Under the pieces are notes generated by a model. That model saw nothing but the letters and a program-made list of their open reading frames with translations. It had not been told where the DNA came from and did no database searches. 64,000 nucleotides of DNA, taken from contig BSYO01000033.1 in assembly GCA_033239525.1 (NCBI GenBank), positions 12,992,901 to 13,056,900 of the forward strand. The letters run 5' to 3'. A program made the position numbers and the translations under genes. The DNA comes from Nepenthes gracilis (lineage: Eukaryota > Streptophyta > Magnoliopsida > Caryophyllales > Nepenthaceae). Below, in pieces: positions 24,201 to 32,603 of the stretch (within the stretch, counting starts at the first letter, position 1; each line of letters begins with the position of its first letter).

Positions 24201-27200
24201 AGGCCACACATTACATGGTGTACAAGCAAAGTCAATGAGATCACTCATTGTTTATTTGGCATTCAACTGAAAGAACTCATTTTACTTCTATACCAAGAAG
24301 CATGGACACAGAAATGAGACTATGAATCCATATCCAGAATATCATCCTTCAATAGATAATTAGCTGACATGATACTAATACGCTGATACACTATTTTTCT
24401 AAAAATGAGAATGCAACAAATAGGAAACACACTAACCAATAGGTTTATATTTTTTAATTGATAAGCATACTATTTTATACTAAATTAATAATAAATATGT
24501 ATATTTCTTATTTTTTTACAAAAAAAATTTATAGGAAAGTATGTAATTGAACAAATATAAATAAGTTATACTAGAATATCTAAAACAAACTATCATAATA
24601 AAATAATAATAGCAGCATAATTTAACAAAAAAAGGACTAAACTTAATAAATAAATTTGTTATATATCGATCAATACCTATATTTTAACTTTACTACTTTG
24701 TATTTTATAAATATCAAAAGATAAAAAATATAAGCAAAAATTTTAAATAAAAGTATGTCCAAAGTGATTCCTAAGTATGTCTAAAACGTATCCACACATC
24801 CCAAACAAATTCAAAAACGTGTTTGAATGTATCCATAATGTGTCAGAGTGTGTCAAGATTTTTAAAAATATTTTAAAAATTGGGATATGAGTCACAGCGT
24901 GTCTAACATGTGTCGAGAGAGTATCAATGTCCGATATGTGTCGGACACTGACAATTTGGCCCAAGGAGAGTGTACATGTTTCTAAGCTTGTATATGTTGA
25001 TGATATTATTGTGATAAGAAATGATTTTAGTGAACCAAAAGTTGTTTGGAGAAACGTAACAAAGGAATTTGAAACCAAGGAACTAGGAAGACTAAAGTAT
25101 ATCCTAGGAATTGAAATTATATACTCAAAAGGAGGAATCTTTATGTCAAAATGAAGATACACTATTGATATCTTGAAAGAAATTGGAAACTTGGAAGTAA
25201 TGCATCAAGCACACCACTAATCCAAACCATTTGGCTAGGAGAAGATGACATAGACAATCCAATTAATCGAGGAAGATACCAACGGCTTATTGGGGGGTTA
25301 ATCTACCTCTCATATACCTGACCAGGTATTGCATACGTAATAAGTATAGTCAGTCACATTGATACAAATATCAGTCGATGCAATACATATTGGTCGATAT
25401 GTATCTGTATCAAGACTCTCTAATACCGATATTTTTTGACATCACGATAATATTATGATATATTTCTTTATCAAATAATATTTAAAATATCGGCTAATAA
25501 AGCCCTCTTGGCTTATGATTTTCAAAATTTTTTTCCTTTTAATATATTTGATATCAATACATATTATTCAATATGTCTAATACTAATATGATCCCAAGCG
25601 ATATTGGTATTGATTTTTTCATCCATAGTAAGTCAATTTATGTATGAACCAAAAACAAGCCATATGCAAGCTATTCAGAAAATTCTACATTATCTAAAGC
25701 CAACATCAAGGGGATACTATTTAAGAAAGGTGAGAAACTACTACTAGAGGCACAAATTAATACGGACTACGCATGTTTCCTATTAGATAGGAGATCCACA
25801 TTTGATTACTGTACTTTTCTTGGAAGAAACCTAATCACTTGCGGTACGTTTGGTTATTGGAATGGAATAATGTGGAAATAGAATAGTTATTCTTAAGAAA
25901 TAAAATAGGATGGGAATAGAGTTGGAATTGTTATTCTCATATTTGGTTATTAGAATAGAATAATATCGGATAAGATGGGAACAGTGATAATAATAATAAT
26001 GATAATAGTAATAATAATAATAATAATAATATGTAATAATAATAATAATATGTAATAATAATAAACATAATAATAATAATATGTAAAAATTGTTATTCCC
26101 ACATGAATAGTGAAAATATTTATTCCCGATTAAATTTGTAACTAAACATTCCTCCCTTATTCCCTTCAACCAAACGTAGGGCTAGAGAAGCATAAAACAA
26201 CTCTTGGAGGAAAGATCGAGTGCAAAGGTTGAGTTTAGAACTATGGTACAAGGAATATGTGAACTACTATGGCCAAAACTTATTCTAAGAAAGATGAAAA
26301 GAAAAATTAAATCGGCGATCAACTTTCCCACAATCCAGTGCAACAAGACCAGACCAAACATATTGAAGGGGACATATATTTTATCAAGAAAAAGCTTAAT
26401 AGTGGCAATATTAATACTCCATACATGTCAAATAAACAACTAGCTGATATAGTTGCAAAAGATCTACCAACTCTAAAATTCCAGGAGTTCACAACCAAGC
26501 TAGGAATGAGAGACATCAACTCACCATCTTGAGGAGGATTGTTAAGAGATGAGCCTCTTGAATATCTTGCAGATTTGGAAAGCCAACGGAAAAATCTGAT
26601 CAACCTAATATTTCCAGATTTGAGGAGATATGCCACGGCCTGCTAATTTATTCATTATGTATTATTCCCTCTCCCCATTTAGCCAATTGTACAGAATATT
26701 TGAACCATCTTTCACAAAATATGGGGAGATTTGCTGCTTACTGCTCACGAAAATATCTTATCTATACTATAGCCAAGTCGTCTATGTAAGATGCTTCCAT
26801 GTCTTCCATATCTCCTACATGTCTTGAAATACATTCTTGTATAAAGTTGTGAAGGCTCTGGTAAACAAAATACACAAAAGAATTTCTTCTCCTTTCATTT
26901 TATTAAAAAATAAAAATGAAACAACGTTAAGGGACATGTTTTCCAAAACTCCTAGTCCAAACATAAGAACTGAAAACATAAATGATACCACGCTTACCAT
27001 AATGGTTGCACTGTGATCTAAAATATTATTATGGCTTTATTTAGATCCCCAATAATTTACTAATAGCTAGTCTAAGTACGGCTCATTATGACAGTCCGAA
27101 ATCAATCCCATTCCCTTGTAATAACCCTTTCACCTAGCTTCCTCCTTGAGCTTTGCAATGGTTGCGGTGAAAACACCATACTAATGGAAAGTGCTAAGTA

Positions 27201-30200
27201 GTAGTAACCACAGACTCATCATGTACTAGTCAATCTGCTAATCATGTCCCATGTCCTGCTTACTTTACATCATGCAAAAATCTTAGACTCTTAAAATCCT
27301 CAAACTTTATACCTCGATTCAATCGAGTCATACAAGCAACTCTAGCTAGATTTTGTTCAACATGTCCAGTCAAAATAGAATAATCACATCACCACAGGTG
27401 GAAGAAAACATCATCCAAAAGACAACCAACGATCTCATCACAAAGTAAAATTTTCAGGAACATTTACACAAACCATGAAACCGTAAATTTTGGAGAAACA
27501 TCCATTAACATGGGCACACATCAACACTGTATCAACCTAATTAAACAGATTTGACGGAATTTTTCATGCAGGTGTAGACCAGACCATTGGATCAGAATAA
27601 TAAACCAGTCAATAATGGAGGTCATCATCGTAGCTTTCTCTGTTACATGAAATTTTTATATTGCGGACTGAATGCAGAAGCACTAAGATGAAATTTGAAG
27701 GCTTTACTATGATTTTCTTCAAAAACACAGCCTGAAAAGAAAATCTGAAATCATCATTTAACATCTTCCATTGACATTTTCTTTCGGCAGCAAAGATGCT
27801 GCATCCCCACTTCCCACCAAATCCCTGAGGACCTTGACCTCTAATCCACAAGCACGCACACTGATTGACAGCCCCAAAATGGCATTTGCAATACAATGTC
27901 CTAGCTTTTTGTCAAAGTGCTAGTACCCTATTGCCTTAGATCTATTCAATTGTAAATAAAAAAAAAAACATTATTTGCCACGACCTGGGAGACCACTACT
28001 TTAAGTTCCCAGATAATGACGTTGTAATACAGAATCATAATATAATCCAAATCATACTTACCCTGCACTAAACCTCAATAATCATATATGTTCATAAAGC
28101 CTAGAAATAAAAATCACCAACACACGCTCCAAAATGTACAATTTCCTCCCCGTGATCTATAATGCAAGATCTACTAAATTATAAAATCATAAAAATATCA
28201 AAAGTAGCCTGTATAACAATATTATTTCAAATCCTCAAGCCAACGTTATAAATCTCTATAATGCCTCCAAGATAGCCTGCCAAGCCTACTAATGTGAAAG
28301 GACAAGAACGTATGGGTAAGTCAAAACCCCAGCAAGTAATTCATAATCCAAAGGGTGGAACAACATCAATGATAAGTTTTTTTTTTTTTTTTTTTTTGTG
28401 AAAAGAAAAATAATACAAACTATCCATTGTTCAAGATGAGGATCTAAAAAAATACAATAACAAAATAGAATATTCAAGTTTCTAAACCATATTCCTCTAA
28501 CATTGACCAACATATTTTCACCTTCCCATTGGTAGGACTAAACATTATATACTATCGGCTGTGTATGATCATAGTTGAACATGCCTCCACTCAACGCATG
28601 GTCATCCATCAATTCTCATACGATAATTCACACCAAGAATATGCAATACTTCAAATGAAACATCACGATCCTTGCAACACACCAAGAATGAATTATGCTT
28701 TGTACAATGTAGACTACAATAAGGATGCCAGGTTCCATATTCCCGAATTAGCTAGTGACTTCACATACTGTCTTTAACCCATTTATGTCAACAACATTAT
28801 ATAAAAAACAAAGAAAACATATACAATGTGTCCAAAGAGATGATCGGTGACATGAAAGTACAACACAAAGAAGGTTCAACAAGAAAAATTATCACGCCAT
28901 TTTTCCGAAAGTCATGCCTTCCAAGCTGAACTCTTAAATCAATACCTTAACATCCAATGGACACCATTAAAATACTAAATAAAACCAACAGCCGCATGAC
29001 TAATCTCAATCGACTAAAATCAATGTGTAAAATATTTGTAATCAACTAAAATCCCTGCTATATCAACTCAATTAACCTCTGAATCACCATTACCATAATA
29101 TACACAATTCAAACCATCTAATAGCCACTTGGCTAATACCAAACATTCCAATCATATATTGTTAACATAAAATTCTTGATATTAAGCAATGACAAAATAA
29201 AATTCTCCACATCCCATGGCCAAAATGGAATTCTTCAATCAACAAAATACTTGTATTATACTAATTACTCTTTCAAGTATATCTTTACATGAAATGTCCA
29301 CAAAATACTCATGCAATGTTTATACATGCTACTATTAATCGTACAAGAATTTCTCCGAAATTCTCACTTATGCTTTATTCCATCAAAATTCACCTTGATA
29401 CATAATTCCACATTTTACTACTAAATTCACGCAATTTCTTTAACTACATAAATCAATCCCATGACCCACATGAATCTATTCTCCAACTATTACCCCAAGA
29501 CTAGCATGCATTAATTATATACTCACCAAAACTACTTAATATTCTATTTACATACAATTACTCAACATTTAAGCACAATATTTCTCCATGCATTTCAACA
29601 TTTAATAGCAATATGTCATGTACTTTTCCATAATTTCATAAACCAACATAGACAATGCCACAATTATACAACACTTCACTTAAAATAAGTATCATAATTA
29701 CTCAAAAATCCATCACCAAAACACATCCGAACCTCTCGGCTTTTGGTCAACCTCCCAACAATATATACATAACCATAATTTTCAACCTAAAACAATCAAA
29801 TTTCTAACAATCAAGTTACTACACAAAATCATCATGCACCAACTCCTATACTCATCACCAAAACTTAAATACTCCTCCCCAACCTCTCAGCCAACCTCCA
29901 TTTCTACATGCAACTAAAATTTCCAATATACAACAATGAATTCCTACATGCAACAATGAATTTCTAACATTAATCTAATCATTATCTCATTTAAAACAAT
30001 AATCCCTAACATACTCAAAATTTTCATCAGAAAATAGAAGTTGAGGTCAAAATATTATATATATATAGGTTGAAATGAAAGAGGTTTAGATTGTGGAAAT
30101 ACTTACTTGATTTGGCTCCCTAAGCTTTCTCCTCCACCTCTTTGCATCTCTCTCTCTCTCTATTGAACTTTCTCTCTCCCCCTTCTTTTCTCTCTCCTGT

Positions 30201-32603
30201 TTTGTTGTAGCTTATGGCTGATTCGGGAATTAAGCCGTAAGCTTCTTCCCCTTCATATAATTCAAAATTAATTACATTAAGCACTTCTGACACTTTCTTT
30301 TTTCATTTTTCATATTATTCTTTTTTTAACCATGGGTGCCACCAATACCCTATCAAGAAAACCCCACCCAATATACTCATCTCTGATAACCCCATTCAAC
30401 CGGCCAAATATAGGAGGATTAATTAGATTGTCCAAAATTTTTAATTTACATCCATAAAACCAATAATATATAAAATCCTTATACAATTTAGGGCTTAGAC
30501 TTGAAAAAAATAATCTCAAATCCCAAATAAAATCCTTTGCTAGGCAAATTAACATTACAACCTTAATCATTTCTTTGCCATAATAACAAAATTCCAGAAA
30601 TTCAGATATTACACCATTTTTGAGATTTTGGATGAAGTCAGTTAATAGGAAATAAATCACTTATATTTATGGACACACAGAAAAACAAACATGTTACCTG
30701 CACAATTTTCTTTAAGTTTTTGCCAATGAGACAAAACCACTTCAAGCACTTGCAGAGTTGTGAATAAGTTCTTGTTGTTTCATTCTATTCTGTCATCTCC
30801 AATACCCACAAAACAAGTCATAACGGGTAGGAACGCATTGTGTTCTCATCTTTCGAATTTTTTTTCTTTGATATTAGAATAGAAGCTGTAGCCAGAAACC
30901 CAAACTTTATGCTAAAATGCAAGGATGTGGAACTAATTCAGAAAACATACCAAGTTCTTTCGAGGATGCCTTTGGGGGTGATTGACGAACTGAACACCAG
31001 TAGATTAACAAAGCAGATACAGCAATGATCAGGATGAAGGCACCAAAGGCAATAACAATAATCAAATTAGAATGGATTCCTTTGGTAGAAGCAGCTTGTG
31101 AAGTGGAAGGTGATTGCTGCTGGGATGGAGCTTCCACAGATGCCGCAGCAAAAATGGGAGCTGTATATCAAATGAATGCTAGTCACAGAAAAGTAGACAG
31201 TACTGACTTCTAGAAATAGCCCAGGATCAGAGAATGCAACTTTTCAAGGCATACACCTATCTTAAACAATAAAATAAATAAATAGACAAAGCTTGAAAAG
31301 GCAAACAAACGACAAGGGCATAATTTGGCATATAAAGGTCCGTAGGTAAAAAAATACTGAGTGTGATCCAAAATGTTGAGTGCTCATCGATAGAAATTTT
31401 ACTTTACAGGCTCCTAATCTTAATGTGCGCATCACTTCATTAGTCAAGACATCAAATAACAACACCCATACCATTTGCATATGCCTAAAAACTAATTCAG
31501 CTTGAAATATGTCAATGTCAATTAAATAAGCGCTGAAATGGAATTACCGGGTGATGGCGCAGGGGGCAGAAACCAGGTAACATTGAGAACCTTGTAGTCA
31601 CTCACACCCACTAATTTAGGGTCTAAACGAATCTTATGCATCAACAGAGAAGTATTTATAGCCAAGGCACCACTGGCTGGAAAACTGAGTCCAGTGTGTG
31701 GAGTAATATCCATTGAAATATTTAGACTAGATACAGTCACCTGATAAAAGTTGATTAGTTCAATCTGAGAAACACGCAAACCCAGATCTGAAGCAAATTC
31801 TTCAAGAAAAAGATTCCAATTTGCATTTGGAGATACATTCAAAAGGAGAATATCGAGCTTAATTGGATACACACAGTGGCAATCCTGACTTCCTCGTTTC
31901 AGCACCATGTTAGGTCCACAACAATCTGGCAAATGAAGCAATAATGCTCAATTACGATCCCAAAAGAAGAAAAGATCTTTCACGAAACAATGCCAGTTGA
32001 ATTCGACAATAGATACATTAAAAAGTGGATTATTATGAGTGTGCTACAGCCATTGAAAGATTGATCACTGAAAGGATGTTCATATAGAGACTGAAACATC
32101 TCAGATTGTTGTGGTGTATAAAAACTTGAAAAGGAATATAGCAGACTCCTCTGCTCAAAATAAATTCGATATCTTACTTGAAATTTCAGGAGACAATGGT
32201 GGCTCAGGTAATCTGGATTGTGCTGGAGCCGCATCAGCTAAGTGACGAGGCTGATTGCTGGCAACTGGCTGTGCTAACTTACTCCTCATCAATTGCCGTG
32301 ACAAACTTGAATACACAGGATGACCACTTGTTAGTTGGACATGATTAGGAGAAAGGGCTGGTGATAAAGCTAGATTTCCTGCACCATGTGTTCACATATA
32401 ATTCTTCAGTGCTCTGGAAAACAGTATGGGTTTGCCTGGCAAGGGTGTATAAGGAATAATAGGTGCAGCCAAAGGTGCAAGAACAGGGGACACAATGGAC
32501 AAACCTAATCGAGCATCATGGAATTCAGCATCCGTAATGTACACCAAATAAAATGATACAAGCAGCTGTGAAATAAATATCCATTTGGCCTTTTTGGAAA
32601 CTC
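11921..32603 (-). CDS. Receptor-like Ser/Thr kinase, At4g02010/ALE2 type; complement(join(11921..12298,12778..12925,13011..13254,13622..13996,30951..31160,31548..31925,32178..32603)), start uncertain
   Basis: Seven exons join with matching phases. In order they encode a signal-peptide-like hydrophobic stretch ([15 protein letters not shown]), a Pro/Ser-rich ectodomain, a Cys-containing domain ([12 protein letters not shown]), one membrane helix ([20 protein letters not shown]), and a kinase with [14 protein letters not shown] lysine, [11 protein letters not shown] and YVAPE. The C-terminal tail ends FSEDLHEGR, as I recall for At4g02010 homologues. It is an RD kinase with all catalytic residues present, so a plasma-membrane receptor kinase is inferred; the ligand is unknown. 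Two oddities stand out. Intron 13,997-30,950 is about 17 kb and filled with transposons. An in-frame TGA at 32,392-32,394 lies in the first listed exon. The initiator exon is unresolved. Confidence 0.9.
12455..12765. repeat. Palindromic AT-rich repeat, copy 1
   Basis: Starts atggatgaaaatatcc and ends gatatttacatcaat. Rich in GATAT/ATATC and CGATA words and in local inverted repeats. Lies in the intron between RLK exons 6 and 7. See the family description in the findings. Confidence 0.7.
12778..12925 (-). CDS. RLK exon 6: APE and activation-segment end
   Basis: Encodes [20 protein letters not shown] and [12 protein letters not shown], ending at NLVTW before donor gttagt. The 479-bp intron after it carries one copy of the palindromic repeat. 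Confidence 0.93.
13011..13254 (-). CDS. RLK exon 5: catalytic loop and DFG
   Basis: Encodes [35 protein letters not shown] and [13 protein letters not shown]. The HRD and DFG triads are intact. Confidence 0.93.
13285..13545. repeat. Palindromic AT-rich repeat, copy 2
   Basis: Lies in the intron between RLK exons 4 and 5. Contains the perfect hairpin ccgatgttctgaacatcgg at 13,423-13,441, then cgatatatcgtaatatatcg. Its ends are blurred. Confidence 0.65.
13622..13996 (-). CDS. RLK exon 4: kinase N-lobe
   Basis: Starts after acceptor tttatag with a split Ala codon supplied by the exon ending at 30,951. It encodes the juxtamembrane region, [13 protein letters not shown], the glycine loop [11 protein letters not shown] and the invariant Lys in VAIK. 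Confidence 0.92.
15236..15540 (-). mobile_element. Ty3/gypsy RT-RNase H fragment
   Basis: Minus-strand translation gives broken pieces such as [20 protein letters not shown] and [15 protein letters not shown], the start of a gypsy RNase H domain. It has several stops. It is an orphan scrap with no LTRs nearby. Confidence 0.6.
15755..16115. mobile_element. Possible short TIR element
   Basis: Left end ggcctgtttggtatttg and right end gccagtagccaaacgggtga are weak inverted repeats of the -TTTGG- type seen in plant hAT/Harbinger MITEs. No clear target duplication. Confidence 0.3.
16125..16372. repeat. Palindromic AT-rich repeat, copy 3
   Basis: Starts cattgatgaaaatatagg and ends ccgatattttcatccatgg, so the ends are inverted copies of each other (ATGGATGAAAATATC-like). 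Confidence 0.7.
16470..16718. repeat. Palindromic AT-rich repeat, copy 4
   Basis: Starts ataaatgaaaatatcag and ends cctatatttacatctatt. Contains cgtatcggccaatatatt. Sits in unit 1 of the tandem duplication. Confidence 0.7.
16636..17055 (-). pseudogene. Unrecognised coding-like frame in the duplicated unit
   Basis: A 139-codon minus-strand frame whose first about 110 residues look protein-like ([20 protein letters not shown], then [20 protein letters not shown]). The last part runs into the palindromic repeat. The second unit at 17,450-17,730 carries the same stretch with frameshifts. I do not recognise the family. It could be a captured gene fragment or chance. Confidence 0.3.
17107..17440. 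repeat. Palindromic AT-rich repeat, copy 5
   Basis: Starts ccatggatgaaaatagc and ends tgatatttgcatcaa. Flanks actacaaac and gctacagac resemble a decayed target duplication of about 9 bp. Confidence 0.7.
17813..18142. repeat. Palindromic AT-rich repeat, copy 6
   Basis: Starts ccatggatacaaatatcgg and ends gccgatatttttatccatg. The terminal inverted repeat is clear. Contains acgtatcggccggtat. Confidence 0.75.
18226..18504 (+). repeat. Copia 5' LTR
   Basis: TGTTGAAAAATGG to TTCTTCTTCTCA. Aligns with 26,540-26,897 through the shared blocks agatttgaggagatatg, atctcctacatgtctt, gtgaaggctc and aagaatttcttct. A PBS-like tggtttcagcc follows at about 18,510. Confidence 0.8.
18882..19370 (+). pseudogene. 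Copia protease region with 165-bp tandem duplication
   Basis: Reads [18 protein letters not shown] where the family has an Asp in place of that Tyr (D-S-G), so the catalytic Asp is lost. The block from 18,991 repeats almost exactly at 19,156, a 165-bp unit that keeps the frame. The second copy also lacks an Asp (CSGAMDHMT). Confidence 0.8.
19540..20160 (+). pseudogene. Copia GAG-pre-integrase and integrase core
   Basis: [20 protein letters not shown] segment lies at about 19,570-19,620. The integrase core at 19,771-20,160 has [20 protein letters not shown] and KMIQTQF. The catalytic block usually RSDNG reads RSNTV, so the core is inactive. Confidence 0.8.
20618..22713 (+). mobile_element. 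Solo LTR of a Tekay-like Ty3/gypsy element inserted in the copia element
   Basis: 2096 bp. Begins TATAAGGTACGAATTTT (normally TGTAAGG-type) and ends GGGATTTGGAATGTGACA, as in large Del/Tekay LTRs. A TATA box (tatataaggcccc) near 20,980 is followed by a purine-rich leader (gagagagaaaaagaag). Flanks agtag (20,613-20,617) and agcag (22,714-22,718) form a 4/5 target duplication. No internal gypsy sequence, so a solo LTR. Confidence 0.7.
23312..23985. mobile_element. Tourist/PIF-Harbinger-like MITE with TAA target duplication
   Basis: 674 bp. Left end CGGTACGTTTGGTTGCTGG; right end CCACTAACCAAACACGTAG. TAA lies on both sides (23,309-23,311 and 23,986-23,988). Removing the element and one TAA restores the copia RT frame. 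The centre is a long (AAT)n/(ATT)n tract. Confidence 0.8.
23516..23812. repeat. AAT-rich microsatellite inside the MITE
   Basis: Interrupted (AAT)n with AAC variants and recurring cctaataattaat and aacaacatataat sub-blocks. It produces spurious Tyr-rich frames on the minus strand. Confidence 0.9.
24300..24955. mobile_element. Unclassified AT-rich insertion with GTGTCGGACAC end
   Basis: Interrupts copia RT between DHSLFIWHS and the YVDD block. The right end has the palindromic gtccgatatgtgtcggac and the left end has atggacacagaaatgag, suggesting degenerate inverted termini of a non-autonomous DNA element. Boundaries are approximate. Confidence 0.5.
25347..25627. mobile_element. Palindromic AT-rich repeat, copy 7, inserted in copia
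   Basis: Interrupts copia between a SIVSH block and [14 protein letters not shown]. Left flank agtcagtca and right flank agtaagtca match 8/9. Termini cattgatacaaatatc and gattttttcatcc are inverted repeats. This is the best evidence that the family is mobile. Confidence 0.75.
25628..26532 (+). pseudogene. Copia RNase H, split by a MITE
   Basis: Before the [24 protein letters not shown]. After it: [40 protein letters not shown] and [13 protein letters not shown] with stop at 26,530. A PPT-like gaggagg lies just before the 3' LTR. The frame is broken throughout. Confidence 0.8.
25842..26179. mobile_element. Second copy of the Tourist-like MITE family
   Basis: 338 bp. Left end CGGTACGTTTGGTTATTGG; right end CCTTCAACCAAACGTAG; internal (AAT)n. 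Same termini as 23,312-23,985. No clear TAA duplication here. Confidence 0.7.
26540..26897 (+). repeat. Copia 3' LTR
   Basis: TGTTAAGAGATGAGC to TTCTTCTCCTTTCA. 358 bp against 279 bp in the 5' LTR; the difference is an extra block around 26,690-26,800 that is missing upstream. Confidence 0.8.
27976..30613 (-). mobile_element. Large LTR of a Tekay-like gypsy element, minus strand
   Basis: Read on the minus strand it starts TGTAATATCTGAATTTCTGG and ends GGTCGTGGCA, ends typical of big chromovirus LTRs. It has a TATA-like attatatgaagggg near 30,260, a purine-rich leader (gagagagaaaagaag) near 30,190 and a donor-like caagtaagtattt near 30,105. About 2.6 kb with no adjacent internal region, so a solo LTR is likely. 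Target duplication not clear. Confidence 0.55.
30951..31160 (-). CDS. RLK exon 3: transmembrane helix
   Basis: Encodes a Ser/Gln-rich stalk, a hydrophobic helix (about 20 residues of I/V/A/F/L) and basic [14 protein letters not shown]. It is 210 bp (2+207+1), which fits both neighbours. Its donor gtatgt opens the 16,954-bp intron. Confidence 0.9.
31548..31925 (-). CDS. RLK exon 2: Cys-rich ectodomain
   Basis: Encodes [40 protein letters not shown] and [13 protein letters not shown]. Acceptor tttgccag and donor gtaatt. The CxCVYPI pattern and the following region match the ALE2/At4g02010 extracellular domain. Confidence 0.88.
32178..32603 (-). CDS. RLK exon 1 or 2: signal peptide and Pro-rich ectodomain, with in-frame TGA
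   Basis: After acceptor ctttgcag the frame reads [20 protein letters not shown] (signal-peptide-like), then a Pro-rich segment. A TGA follows at 32,392-32,394, after which the same frame continues as [15 protein letters not shown] to the donor gtaaga at 32,177. No good intron explains the stop. An alternative is a start at the ATG of 32,626-32,628 without splicing. Confidence 0.7.

Larger units (their letters stand above)
23080..25340 (+). pseudogene. Copia reverse transcriptase, split by two insertions
   Basis: The N-terminal part at 23,080-23,311 reads [20 protein letters not shown] and [16 protein letters not shown], with a stop at 23,251. It resumes at 23,986 with [27 protein letters not shown] sequence and ALYGLK. 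After a second insertion it resumes at about 24,957 with the YVDD catalytic motif ([10 protein letters not shown]) and [17 protein letters not shown]. Confidence 0.85.
18226..26897 (+). mobile_element. Ty1/copia retrotransposon, decayed and multiply interrupted
   Basis: Has 5' LTR, PBS-like site, protease, GAG-pre-integrase, integrase, RT, RNase H and 3' LTR in copia order on the plus strand. It spans about 8.7 kb, but at least 4 kb is later insertions (20,618-22,713; 23,312-23,985; about 24,300-24,955; 25,347-25,627; 25,842-26,179). Most of gag is deleted. Flanks attta and tttta are a 4/5 match for a 5-bp target duplication. Confidence 0.9.
13997..30950 (-). other. Giant intron (16,954 bp) of the receptor kinase
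   Basis: Bounded by donor gtatgt at 30,950 and acceptor tttatag at 13,997, with the codon split 1+2 across it. It contains the elements listed separately below. The rest (13,997-15,230 and about 26,900-27,970) is AT-rich with no recognised gene. Confidence 0.85.

Noticed and set aside
25831..26169. Minus-strand Tyr/Ile-rich frame
   Set aside because: Again the AAT tract and MITE termini, not a protein.
27609..27896. Cys/Trp-containing minus-strand frame ([18 protein letters not shown])
   Set aside because: Suggestive composition but no family recognised, no splice fit with the kinase gene and no second copy. A protein search would decide.
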